Source of the DNA: Flavobacteriaceae bacterium
GTDB taxonomy: Bacteria; Bacteroidota; Bacteroidia; Flavobacteriales; Flavobacteriaceae
Reading direction: 5' to 3'
Assembly: GCA_016763215.1 (NCBI GenBank)
Contig: JAESUF010000401.1
Coordinates: 1 to 5,694, forward strand
DNA: 5,694 nt
Shown one piece after another: positions 1-5,620 of this stretch (position 1 is its first letter; every line of letters starts with the position of its first letter). Both the position numbers and the translations under genes were made by a program. A model generated the notes under the pieces. It was not told where the DNA came from and ran no database searches. It saw only the letters and a list, made by a program, of their open reading frames with translations.

Positions 1-34
1 AAAAAACTCAAAGCTATATAGCTTTGAGTTTTTT
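1..34. terminator. Perfect palindromic terminator, probably bidirectional
   Basis: Bases 1-17 are the exact reverse complement of bases 18-34. The RNA can therefore form a long hairpin with a core stem of CTCAAAGC / GCTTTGAG around an AT centre. Runs of six A on the left and six T on the right give a U-tract in either direction. The stop codon of the leftward DUF5916 gene (TAG, read from 16 to 14) and its last few codons lie inside the stem. The symmetry suggests that it also ends a convergent gene beyond the left edge; that gene is not visible here. Confidence 0.85.
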
Positions 35-2431
35 GTTTCTACGCAGACTATTGAAGTCAATTAAGTAAGTTAGTTTAACAGATAGCGTATGACTCATGTC
101 TTCACGAATCGTTTTGCTAAAATTATTACCATAATTAGAGCTGATATCTCTATCAAAATAACGAGCACCAAGCTTATATCCAACACTTAACTCACTCGCT
201 GGAGCAAATTGCCATTGTGCTAGAAAATCTATATTAAAGGCGTTGAAATTTGCATCTCTATTGTCTACATCAATTGCGTAATTATTTGTTGTTAAGTTTC
301 CGTTGTCAGTTAATGTAAACTGATCGCTATAATCAACTTGTATCCAGTAATGGCGAAGAGCTGTATTGATGTTTAATTTTGAATTCACAGAATAGTTAAT
401 GTTCAAGTTATTCGTCAGTTCTTTTACTTTTCGATACCCAAAAATGATGTCGTTATTATTAAACTCTAAAAAACCTGCATCTTTTGGAGAGAATTCATAG
501 GCGCTTTCTAATTCAAAGAATAGATGTTCTCCCATGCGATAACGCAAACCAAAACCGGTTTCAATTTCATAAGAAAAGAGATCAGAATTTAGATATTTTG
601 AATACTCTACATATCCAGCAAAAGATAGGTTCTTATTTCTATTTGTTTGATACTCGAAAAAAGTTTCGATAAATGCTGGGCTATTAAAGTGTTGATCTTT
701 AACACGTGCTTCGTAAAAATCTTTACTCTTACTCACATGAGAAACTTCTAAGAAGATATTATGATTGTTAGATCTCGACCCAAAGAAGCTAATGCGGTTT
801 AGAGAAAACTCTTTTCTATTTAAACTGTAGTAATAACGATTGTAGTTTAGAAGAGAAATACGGTAGGAGTTGAACAATTTCTTCGATTTTGTATTTACAT
901 AGCTCACATTCGCATAGTAGGTAAACATATTATTTCTAGCATTGAAACCAAAATCATTATTATCAAATAATTCATCTTGTAAATCCCCAGATAGAGAAAC
1001 TCTCCAGGTTCCACTGACTTTACCAATAGCAACTTGATAATGATGTCCAAATTCATTTTTGGCATTTGAAAAATACTTTTGAGAAATGGCTTTCTTAAGG
1101 GACAAACGATAGGTTCTTTTTTTGTCATAGAAGTTGGCTAACAATGCAGTAAAGTTAGCGTCATAAGCATCACCAGAACGAATGACAGAGTTATTAATAA
1201 AGGTAATTGTAGAATTATTTTTTAAGGTTTGATCTAATACGATACTGTTGTAATTGGTAATTGGGTTGGTAAGAAACCTTCTTGTTTCGTTAGTATCTGT
1301 ATTTAAAATGATTGCTTCACTTTTATTCGTGATACCATTTAAGACACCAATAGCTAAGCCTTTTTCTGATTTTCCAGTAAACTTAACCAAGTTTAGAATG
1401 TTTGAAGACACAGGGTTTTTAATAATTTCTTCATTGGTGGTGAGATCAACATTGTTAATATTAATAGGCTCTCCCCCAATTTTCCGAGTGTATAAATAAT
1501 CGCCTTTGTCAAAAATTTCTGTTCCTTCTACAAAGAATTGCCTGTTTTCGTCAAACTTAATTTCAAAAGGAGATAAGTTGAAAATTTGATCATCCGAAGG
1601 AGCTTGACTAAAATCAGGAATGGTTGATACATCAAGCGTATATGCATTGTTGTATACATACTTTACATCTAAACCTCCGTTAAAACTAGTTTTTGTTTCT
1701 CCTTCAGGTATTTTTTCGTAGACAAGAGAAGTAAAAGGAAGAAATGATAAATTAATAGGGGGATTCACATTTTTTAAATTGATTAATTTTCCGAACTGAT
1801 TTAAAAAACCATTGATATCAGCATTGATATAGTTCCAAAAAGAGTCTTCATTGGTTGCAGCATCAAAACGCTCAAAATTAATGTGGAAGTTATCAAACTT
1901 CCCCTTTGGAAAGCGAAGACTATTAAAAGGAATTTTTATTTCCACAGTCCATTTGTCATCCGATACTTTTACAGCACTTTCCCAAACAGCATTCCATTCA
2001 TCATAATTTCCATTATTGGTTATTTTAATGTCAGATTGTACATTGGCGGCTGTTACTACAAAAGCCCATGCTTCTCTATTGGCTCCAAAAGGATCTAAGA
2101 TTACAGAGAAATAATCTGAATTTCCTGTTTCATCTCTAGAGGTTAACTGTGTGTTGATATCATTTTCAGGATTTATAGACATTTCTGCAGCTATATAGAG
2201 ATAGGAAGCATCGTTTGTAATCGCGATTCGTGTTTTCTGTGTAGCTTCTTTTCCATTGTTGGGCTTTATTTGTTTAAAGTTCCCTTGTGCAAGATGTTGC
2301 TGCCAAATCATTTCAGAGAGGTTCCCATCGATTTTAATCTTTTGAGTGAGTGAGTGACTCGTAGTTTCTTTTTGAGCTGTTATTGAAAATGAGATCAATA
2401 AGAAAGCTATGGTCATACAAATAGTTTTCAT
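14..2431 (-). CDS. Outer-membrane DUF5916 protein with N-terminal CBM9-like domain
   Basis: The 805-residue protein begins with a signal peptide (residues 1-19, hydrophobic core IAFLLISF, likely cleavage ITA|Q). Residues about 30-215 resemble the CBM9-like beta-sandwich found at the N-terminus of this family (KIDGNLSEMIW; YLYIAAEM; NREAWAFVVTAAN; WTVEIKIPF). The DUF5916 hallmark follows: DFSQAPSDDQIFNLSPFEIKF (from about 273), then RQFFVEGTEIF (297-307) and YTRKIG (314-319). The remaining ~480 residues alternate aromatic/hydrophobic and polar residues, as expected of a beta-barrel. A terminal-strand-like segment (LSVKLTYLIDF) is followed by a basic tail of about a dozen residues. Full length fits the family. 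Members are predicted outer-membrane proteins, some annotated as carbohydrate-binding, but no substrate or reaction is established and none can be read here. The gene stands alone, divergent from the two-component operon, next to 11-bp repeats that may be regulator sites. The start is fixed by the signal peptide. Confidence 0.9.
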   Translation of the reverse strand: MKTICMTIAFLLISFSITAQKETTSHSLTQKIKIDGNLSEMIWQQHLAQGNFKQIKPNNGKEATQKTRIAITNDASYLYIAAEMSINPENDINTQLTSRDETGNSDYFSVILDPFGANREAWAFVVTAANVQSDIKITNNGNYDEWNAVWESAVKVSDDKWTVEIKIPFNSLRFPKGKFDNFHINFERFDAATNEDSFWNYINADINGFLNQFGKLINLKNVNPPINLSFLPFTSLVYEKIPEGETKTSFNGGLDVKYVYNNAYTLDVSTIPDFSQAPSDDQIFNLSPFEIKFDENRQFFVEGTEIFDKGDYLYTRKIGGEPININNVDLTTNEEIIKNPVSSNILNLVKFTGKSEKGLAIGVLNGITNKSEAIILNTDTNETRRFLTNPITNYNSIVLDQTLKNNSTITFINNSVIRSGDAYDANFTALLANFYDKKRTYRLSLKKAISQKYFSNAKNEFGHHYQVAIGKVSGTWRVSLSGDLQDELFDNNDFGFNARNNMFTYYANVSYVNTKSKKLFNSYRISLLNYNRYYYSLNRKEFSLNRISFFGSRSNNHNIFLEVSHVSKSKDFYEARVKDQHFNSPAFIETFFEYQTNRNKNLSFAGYVEYSKYLNSDLFSYEIETGFGLRYRMGEHLFFELESAYEFSPKDAGFLEFNNNDIIFGYRKVKELTNNLNINYSVNSKLNINTALRHYWIQVDYSDQFTLTDNGNLTTNNYAIDVDNRDANFNAFNIDFLAQWQFAPASELSVGYKLGARYFDRDISSNYGNNFSKTIREDMSHTLSVKLTYLIDFNSLRRNKKLKAI

Positions 2432-2455
2432 ATCATTTGAGTTTTAATTCTGACA

Positions 2456-2463
2456 CAAAAGTG
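2456..2463 (-). promoter_or_regulatory. Candidate -7 box of the DUF5916 gene
   Basis: On the minus strand this reads CACTTTTG, matching five of the six fixed positions of the Bacteroidota -7 consensus TAnnTTTG. It would give a leader of roughly 20 nt before the start at 2431. I see no -33 TTG at normal spacing. A competing candidate, TAGTTTTT on the minus strand at 2469-2476, also matches five of the six fixed positions, so the assignment is tentative. Confidence 0.35.
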
Positions 2464-2485
2464 AATCGAAAAACTAATGTGGGGA

Positions 2486-2514
2486 GTTAAGCCTTAGTTA
2501 AAGAGGGGTTAACG
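2486..2514 (+). promoter_or_regulatory. Triple 11-bp direct repeat, candidate response-regulator operator
   Basis: Three half-sites in the same orientation start at 2486 (GTTAAGC), 2497 (GTTAAAG) and 2508 (GTTAACG), exactly 11 bp apart. A further single GTTAATG lies at 2529, 21 bp beyond the last. Eleven-bp direct repeats are the known pattern for dimers of PhoB/OmpR-type winged-helix regulators, and one is encoded at 4063-4758. The array begins 22 bp upstream of the candidate -7 box of the leftward gene. It could therefore control that gene, or serve as a distal site for the kinase operon. Binding is inferred from pattern only. Confidence 0.5.
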
Positions 2515-2593
2515 CTGTTTTGAAGAATGTTAATGAGAAAATGAAGTAGTGCTCTTTGCTCTTATAAATACTGAAGTTGAAGTAATTTTTTAA

Positions 2594-2612
2594 GTTAATG
2601 CAAGGTTAATGG
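2594..2612 (+). promoter_or_regulatory. Paired 11-bp direct repeat upstream of the kinase operon
   Basis: The sequence GTTAATGCAAGGTTAATGG contains GTTAATG twice, starting at 2594 and 2605. It matches 16 of 19 bases with the pair at 4777-4795, and the differences are mainly T/C changes at the same half-site position. The pair is not self-complementary, so it is a true direct repeat rather than a hairpin. The second half-site starts 42 bp upstream of the -7 box at 2647, as in the downstream promoter. The simplest reading is autoregulation of the operon by its own response regulator; this is inference. Confidence 0.6.
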
Positions 2613-2646
2613 GCGTATTTTTTAATAGATTGGACTCGCCTTTTGA

Positions 2647-2654
2647 TATTTTTG
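2647..2654 (+). promoter_or_regulatory. -7 box of the histidine kinase operon
   Basis: TATTTTTG is an exact match to the Bacteroidota -7 consensus TAnnTTTG. No convincing -33 TTG is present at the usual distance, which would fit a promoter that depends on an activator bound at 2594-2612. The box ends 4 bp before the ATG at 2659, so the transcript would start at or within a few bases of the start codon. A weaker alternative is TAGATTGG at 2626-2633. Confidence 0.5.
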
Positions 2655-2658
2655 ATAT

Positions 2659-4059
2659 ATGCATAAGAAGATAAAAACATTAATTACTGTTTCAATTTTA
2701 GGATTGATTGCCTTATCAATTATTCAAGGATATTTAATTAATAACACATACGAGTTAAAGAAAAAGGCATTTATTGCTGAAACTAAAAGCTCTATTTCTA
2801 GAATAGATGATTTTTCCCCAAAACTAGATTCAATTAATGATCTTTGGCAAGATTACTTTATAGCGTTACTTACAAGTTATCAAAAAAATATAATTCCGAA
2901 GGAGCAAATAATGCCAAGGTTAAAAGCGAGGGCAGATTCTTTAAAGGCGGGATATATTAAAAGGTATAAAAAAGAGCTTGCTAAGAATAATAAAAACCCG
3001 TACAATTTAAAATTTCAAAAAAGAATAAAAACGATCATCATATTAGATAGTGTCCAGAGTGATACCATCTTTAATGGTAAAAGTAAAGAAAATTTCCGCT
3101 ATTTAATTGGTGATGAATTTGATGCTCAAGAAGGGCATAGAGTGAGTAGCTCTATGTGGTTAACGGAGTACACTTATGATGAAGAAGTCGCTGGAGAAAA
3201 AGTAACAAAAGGGTATGACTTACATTTTGAAACACGAGACTATATGAATATAGATGGTTGGAGGAAAATTGTTTTGTTTAGAATGAGCGGGTTACTAATT
3301 ATTTCTGTTTGTATTTTCTTCATTGTCTTTGGACTGCTTTATTATTCGATTAATAATTTGATCACTCAAAAGAAAATAGCAGATATAAAAACAGATTTTG
3401 TCAATAATATTACGCACGAATTGAAAACGCCTCTAGCGACCTTAACACTGGCTACACAAATATTGAAAAAGGATGAAGTTGTTGCTCAATCTAATGTTGC
3501 TGATGCAACAGTTAATACAATAGAAAGGCAAAATAAAAGACTACAAAAACTAATTGATCAGGTTTTAAATAACAGTTTAGGGTATCATGAAATGCAGCTT
3601 AAAAAAGAATCGATCAATACAACTGATTACTTAAATATAGTATTGGATGATTTTCTATTGTCTGTAAATGATAAAAACGTCACCATTGAACGATTTTTAC
3701 ATGAAGATTCTAAAGAAATAAATATCGATAAGTTCTTTTTAACAACTGCCTTGTTTAATATACTTGAAAATGCAGTAAAGTATACAGAAGAAGAAGTGTC
3801 TATTCGGTTTTCTTCAAAAGTAACTTCGAATTTTAGTATTTCTATTCAGGATCATGGAATTGGGATTGCTGCTAAAGATCAAAAGCAATTGTTTGATAAA
3901 TTTTTTAGAGCAGGAGACAAAGAGGTGCATAATGTAAAAGGTATGGGCTTAGGTTTGTATTATACGAACCAAATAGTAAAAGCACATGGTGGAAGTATTC
4001 ATGTAAAAAGCATTGAAGGAAAAGGATCAACGTTTACAATAGAGATTCCAATCGTATAA
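2659..4059 (+). CDS. Membrane sensor histidine kinase (HisKA + HATPase)
   Basis: The 466-residue inner-membrane sensor kinase should phosphorylate the response regulator encoded 3 bp downstream. It has TM1 (about 6-27), a lysine-rich extracytoplasmic region (about 28-207), TM2 (about 208-231) and a short linker. A HisKA domain follows, with phospho-acceptor His253 in ITHELKTP. The HE-x-x-T pattern (His253, Glu254, Thr257) fits a kinase that can also dephosphorylate its partner. The ATP-binding domain has an N box (NILENAVKY, 367-375), G1 (DHGIGI, 398-403), F box (LFDKFFRA, 411-418) and G2 (GMGLGLYY, 428-435). All catalytic motifs look intact. The sensor region matches no fold I can name, so the signal is unknown. 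Layout and gene order resemble the Bacteroides RprX-RprY pair, but I do not claim orthology. The ATG start is supported by KKIK directly before TM1. No Shine-Dalgarno is visible. Confidence 0.93.
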   Translation: MHKKIKTLITVSILGLIALSIIQGYLINNTYELKKKAFIAETKSSISRIDDFSPKLDSINDLWQDYFIALLTSYQKNIIPKEQIMPRLKARADSLKAGYIKRYKKELAKNNKNPYNLKFQKRIKTIIILDSVQSDTIFNGKSKENFRYLIGDEFDAQEGHRVSSSMWLTEYTYDEEVAGEKVTKGYDLHFETRDYMNIDGWRKIVLFRMSGLLIISVCIFFIVFGLLYYSINNLITQKKIADIKTDFVNNITHELKTPLATLTLATQILKKDEVVAQSNVADATVNTIERQNKRLQKLIDQVLNNSLGYHEMQLKKESINTTDYLNIVLDDFLLSVNDKNVTIERFLHEDSKEINIDKFFLTTALFNILENAVKYTEEEVSIRFSSKVTSNFSISIQDHGIGIAAKDQKQLFDKFFRAGDKEVHNVKGMGLGLYYTNQIVKAHGGSIHVKSIEGKGSTFTIEIPIV

Positions 4060-4062
4060 TTT

Positions 4063-4758
4063 ATGGAAGGGGAGAAACACATACTCTTAGCAGAAGACGA
4101 TCAAGATTTTGGAAGCATTCTAAAGCAATATTTAGAAATGTCTGGGTATGTAATTACTTGGGCGAAAGATGGAAAAGAAGCGTTAGACCTTTTTAGTCAA
4201 GGGACTTATAATATTTGTGTGTTAGATGTGATGATGCCCAAAATGGACGGATTTACTTTGGCAGAGAAAATTATAGATGTCAACCCAGAAATGCCTTTTA
4301 TTTTTTTGACAGCAAGGAAAATGAAAGAAGATAAAATCAAAGGTCTAAAACTTGGAGCGGATGACTATATCGTAAAGCCTTTTGAAGCTGATGAGTTGGT
4401 GCTTCGATTAAGTAATATCATTAAAAGAAGTAACAGGAATGTTCAAGAAGTTTCTGTTGTGGAAATCATGACTATTGGAGAATATCAATTCAATACGAAA
4501 CGCTTAGAATTGATATTAAATCAAACTATTCAAAGAGTTACAGAGAAAGAATCTGAGTTAATTCAGTATCTATTCAATCATAAAAATCAACTCTTAAAAA
4601 GAGAGGAGATTTTAAAGGCTGTCTGGAAAAATGACGATTTCTTTTCAGGACGAAGCATGGATGTTTTTATTAGCCGATTGCGTAAGTATTTCAAAGACGA
4701 TACGCAAATTTCTATTGAAAGCATTCGCGGAATTGGCTTAGAGTTTAAGTTAGGTTAA
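4063..4758 (+). CDS. OmpR/PhoB-family response regulator
   Basis: This 231-residue transcription factor is the expected partner of the kinase just upstream (3-bp gap, same operon). The receiver domain (about 5-120) has the acidic pocket Glu11-Asp12-Asp13, phospho-acceptor Asp55 in VLDVMMPKMDG, Thr83 in FLTAR and Lys105 in VKPF, so it should be phosphorylatable. After a short linker, the C-terminal winged-helix domain (about 133-231) contains KESELIQYLFNHKNQLLKRE and the recognition-helix region RSMDVFISRLRKYF. It ends in the usual beta-hairpin (SIRGIGLEFKLG). Length is normal for the family. Such regulators bind tandem direct repeats with 10-11 bp periodicity, which makes the GTTAA repeats at 2486-2514, 2594-2612 and 4777-4795 plausible targets. 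The start at 4063 places the first beta strand (KHILLAEDD) correctly. No Shine-Dalgarno is seen. Confidence 0.94.
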   Translation: MEGEKHILLAEDDQDFGSILKQYLEMSGYVITWAKDGKEALDLFSQGTYNICVLDVMMPKMDGFTLAEKIIDVNPEMPFIFLTARKMKEDKIKGLKLGADDYIVKPFEADELVLRLSNIIKRSNRNVQEVSVVEIMTIGEYQFNTKRLELILNQTIQRVTEKESELIQYLFNHKNQLLKREEILKAVWKNDDFFSGRSMDVFISRLRKYFKDDTQISIESIRGIGLEFKLG

Positions 4759-4770
4759 TAGACTGAGTTT

Positions 4771-4795
4771 GTTAACGTTAACGCTAGGTTAACGG
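4771..4795 (+). promoter_or_regulatory. GTTAACG direct repeats upstream of the exported coiled-coil gene
   Basis: GTTAACG occurs at 4771, 4777 and 4788. The 4777/4788 pair (GTTAACGCTAGGTTAACGG) has the same 11-bp spacing and nearly the same spacer as the pair at 2594-2612. The second half-site starts exactly 42 bp before the -7 box at 4830. The extra overlapping copy at 4771 creates a 12-bp palindrome (4771-4782). Because GTTAAC is self-complementary, 4776-4794 can also fold into a 7-bp stem with a 5-base loop, followed by a T-rich stretch (4796-4814). A weak terminator for the two-component operon is therefore a possible second role. Confidence 0.6.
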
Positions 4796-4829
4796 TTTCA
4801 TTTTCTTTTTTTTTATCAAAACACCCACC

Positions 4830-4837
4830 TACATTTG
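4830..4837 (+). promoter_or_regulatory. -7 box of the exported coiled-coil gene
   Basis: TACATTTG matches the Bacteroidota consensus TAnnTTTG exactly. It predicts a transcript start near 4842 and an A-rich leader of about 20 nt before the ATG at 4864. No TTG lies at -33; a T-tract (4806-4814) occupies that region. The weak -33 and the upstream repeats fit activator dependence. Confidence 0.6.
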
Positions 4838-4863
4838 TCTTGTATAATTTAAAAAACAAGATC

Positions 4864-5433
4864 ATGAAAAAAATCATTACAACACTTGTGTTAGGATTGT
4901 TTATTATAGGAAATACCTATGCACAATCAACACCAAAACCCCCAAAAACACCTTCAACGGGAACTTCATATTCTATCAGTTTTGATTATGATGATGATAA
5001 AAGTTCAAATTCTTCAGTATCTATTAAAAAGAATGAAAACGTATATAAGTTAAGTGCACGATTTGGGAAACATAGAACTGAAGAGATCAGAAGAATAGTC
5101 CTTAAAAAATTAAGGAGATCTGGTTTAACGGTTAGTGGAAAAACCTATACTTGGATCAAACACAATCAAGGAGAAGAAGTTTTTGAATGTAAACTATCTC
5201 AAGGAAGACTAAGATTGTTTGTAGATAAGGAATATGCCTCAGAAAGAATGATTGAAACCATGTCGGCTTTTGGAGCTGTTTTAAAAGATGCTATTTCTGG
5301 TTCTGACTCCAAAAAAGAAGCAGAAAAAGATGTTAAAAGGGCAAAAAAAGATTTAAAAAGAGCAAAAGATGCCTTAAAGAAAGCACTGAGAGAAGTAGAG
5401 AAATTAGAAGAAAAAACAAAAGGAGAAAGTTAG
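4864..5433 (+). CDS. Small exported protein with C-terminal coiled coil, unknown function
   Basis: I do not recognise this 189-residue protein. Residues 1-20 form a classic signal peptide (MKK, hydrophobic core TLVLGLFIIG, likely cleavage TYA|Q), with no lipobox cysteine. The mature protein should therefore be soluble in the periplasm or associated with the envelope. It begins with a Pro/Thr/Ser-rich linker (about 21-35) and an acidic patch (DYDDD, 41-45). Residues about 57-145 look like a compact alpha/beta domain with one cysteine (Cys109). Residues about 148-186 form a highly charged helix with four clear heptads (V157/A160, L164/A167, L171/A174, V178/L181). It has its own promoter and a strong terminator, and lies downstream of the two-component operon. 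Shared GTTAA repeats suggest it is a target of that system, perhaps an envelope-stress or feedback protein; this is inference. A TTG at 4840 extends the frame, but the ATG at 4864 fits the signal peptide. Confidence 0.85.
   Translation: MKKIITTLVLGLFIIGNTYAQSTPKPPKTPSTGTSYSISFDYDDDKSSNSSVSIKKNENVYKLSARFGKHRTEEIRRIVLKKLRRSGLTVSGKTYTWIKHNQGEEVFECKLSQGRLRLFVDKEYASERMIETMSAFGAVLKDAISGSDSKKEAEKDVKRAKKDLKRAKDALKKALREVEKLEEKTKGES
5329..5412 (+). repeat. Degenerate 21-bp tandem repeat encoding coiled-coil heptads
   Basis: Four successive 21-base units encode DVKRAKK, DLKRAKD, ALKKALR and EVEKLEE. The first two are also close at the DNA level (GATgTTAAAAgGGCAAAA-like against GATTTAAAAAGAGCAAAA). This suggests that the coiled coil grew by internal duplication. 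The a/d positions are V/A, L/A, L/A and V/L, so the core is rich in alanine. Confidence 0.6.
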
Positions 5434-5513
5434 TTTAAATTATTAATTATCTAATTTTTTAGCTAATCGAATCAATAATATTTAATTATAACTAGTCTAT
5501 TGATGTTTTCATT

Positions 5514-5530
5514 ATCATTAATTTAATGAT
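5514..5530. other. Short AT-rich palindrome in intergenic region
   Basis: ATCATTAA and TTAATGAT flank a single T, giving 8-bp inverted arms. It lies in the AT-rich spacer (5434-5546) between the coiled-coil gene and its terminator. It could be a protein-binding site, a minor hairpin in the 3' untranslated RNA, or chance in AT-rich DNA. Nothing else in the spacer stands out. Confidence 0.25.
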
Positions 5531-5546
5531 TGAATATTAAGGTACG

Positions 5547-5589
5547 AGATTTTTCATCATTTTTTATGATGAAAAATCTTCGTTTTTTT
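5547..5589 (+). terminator. Rho-independent terminator of the coiled-coil gene
   Basis: A perfect 14-bp stem (5547-5560 with 5566-5579) encloses a TTTTT loop, and seven T follow at 5583-5589. The stem is AT-rich but long. It lies about 115 bp after the stop codon at 5433 and directly before the promoter of the next gene, so it insulates the E2 gene from upstream transcription. Confidence 0.85.
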
Positions 5590-5591
5590 CG

Positions 5592-5599
5592 TATTTTTG
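5592..5599 (+). promoter_or_regulatory. -7 box of the E2 gene
   Basis: TATTTTTG matches TAnnTTTG exactly and lies 21 bp before the ATG at 5621, giving a short leader of roughly 15-18 nt. No clear -33 TTG is seen. The U-tract of the preceding terminator occupies the bases just upstream, so terminator and promoter abut. Confidence 0.6.
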
Positions 5600-5620
5600 C
5601 ATTCTCAAAACTGAATATTA

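Noticed and set aside
484..2098. Short open frames overlapping the DUF5916 gene (plus strand 484-672, 1254-1499, 1883-2098; minus strand 904-1128)
   Set aside because: They lie wholly inside a long, well-supported gene, carry no recognisable domains and have no plausible promoters.
2432..2658. Possible small RNA or riboswitch in the divergent intergenic region
   Set aside because: I find no stable hairpin plus T-tract or known riboswitch element. The repeats and promoter boxes account for the visible structure.
3159..3165. GTTAACG inside the kinase gene, with further single GTTAATG copies inside the DUF5916 gene (309, 395)
   Set aside because: They are isolated half-sites within coding sequence without a clear partner 11 bp away, so they look like chance matches. 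They serve as a reminder that single GTTAA motifs are common here.
4843..4848. TATAAT resembling a sigma-70 -10 box
   Set aside because: Bacteroidota primary sigma factors use TAnnTTTG, and an exact match lies just upstream at 4830. TATAAT is common by chance in such AT-rich DNA.
4840..4863. TTG start eight codons upstream of the exported protein's ATG
   Set aside because: It would place polar residues before MKK and spoil the signal peptide. It also coincides with the predicted transcript start.
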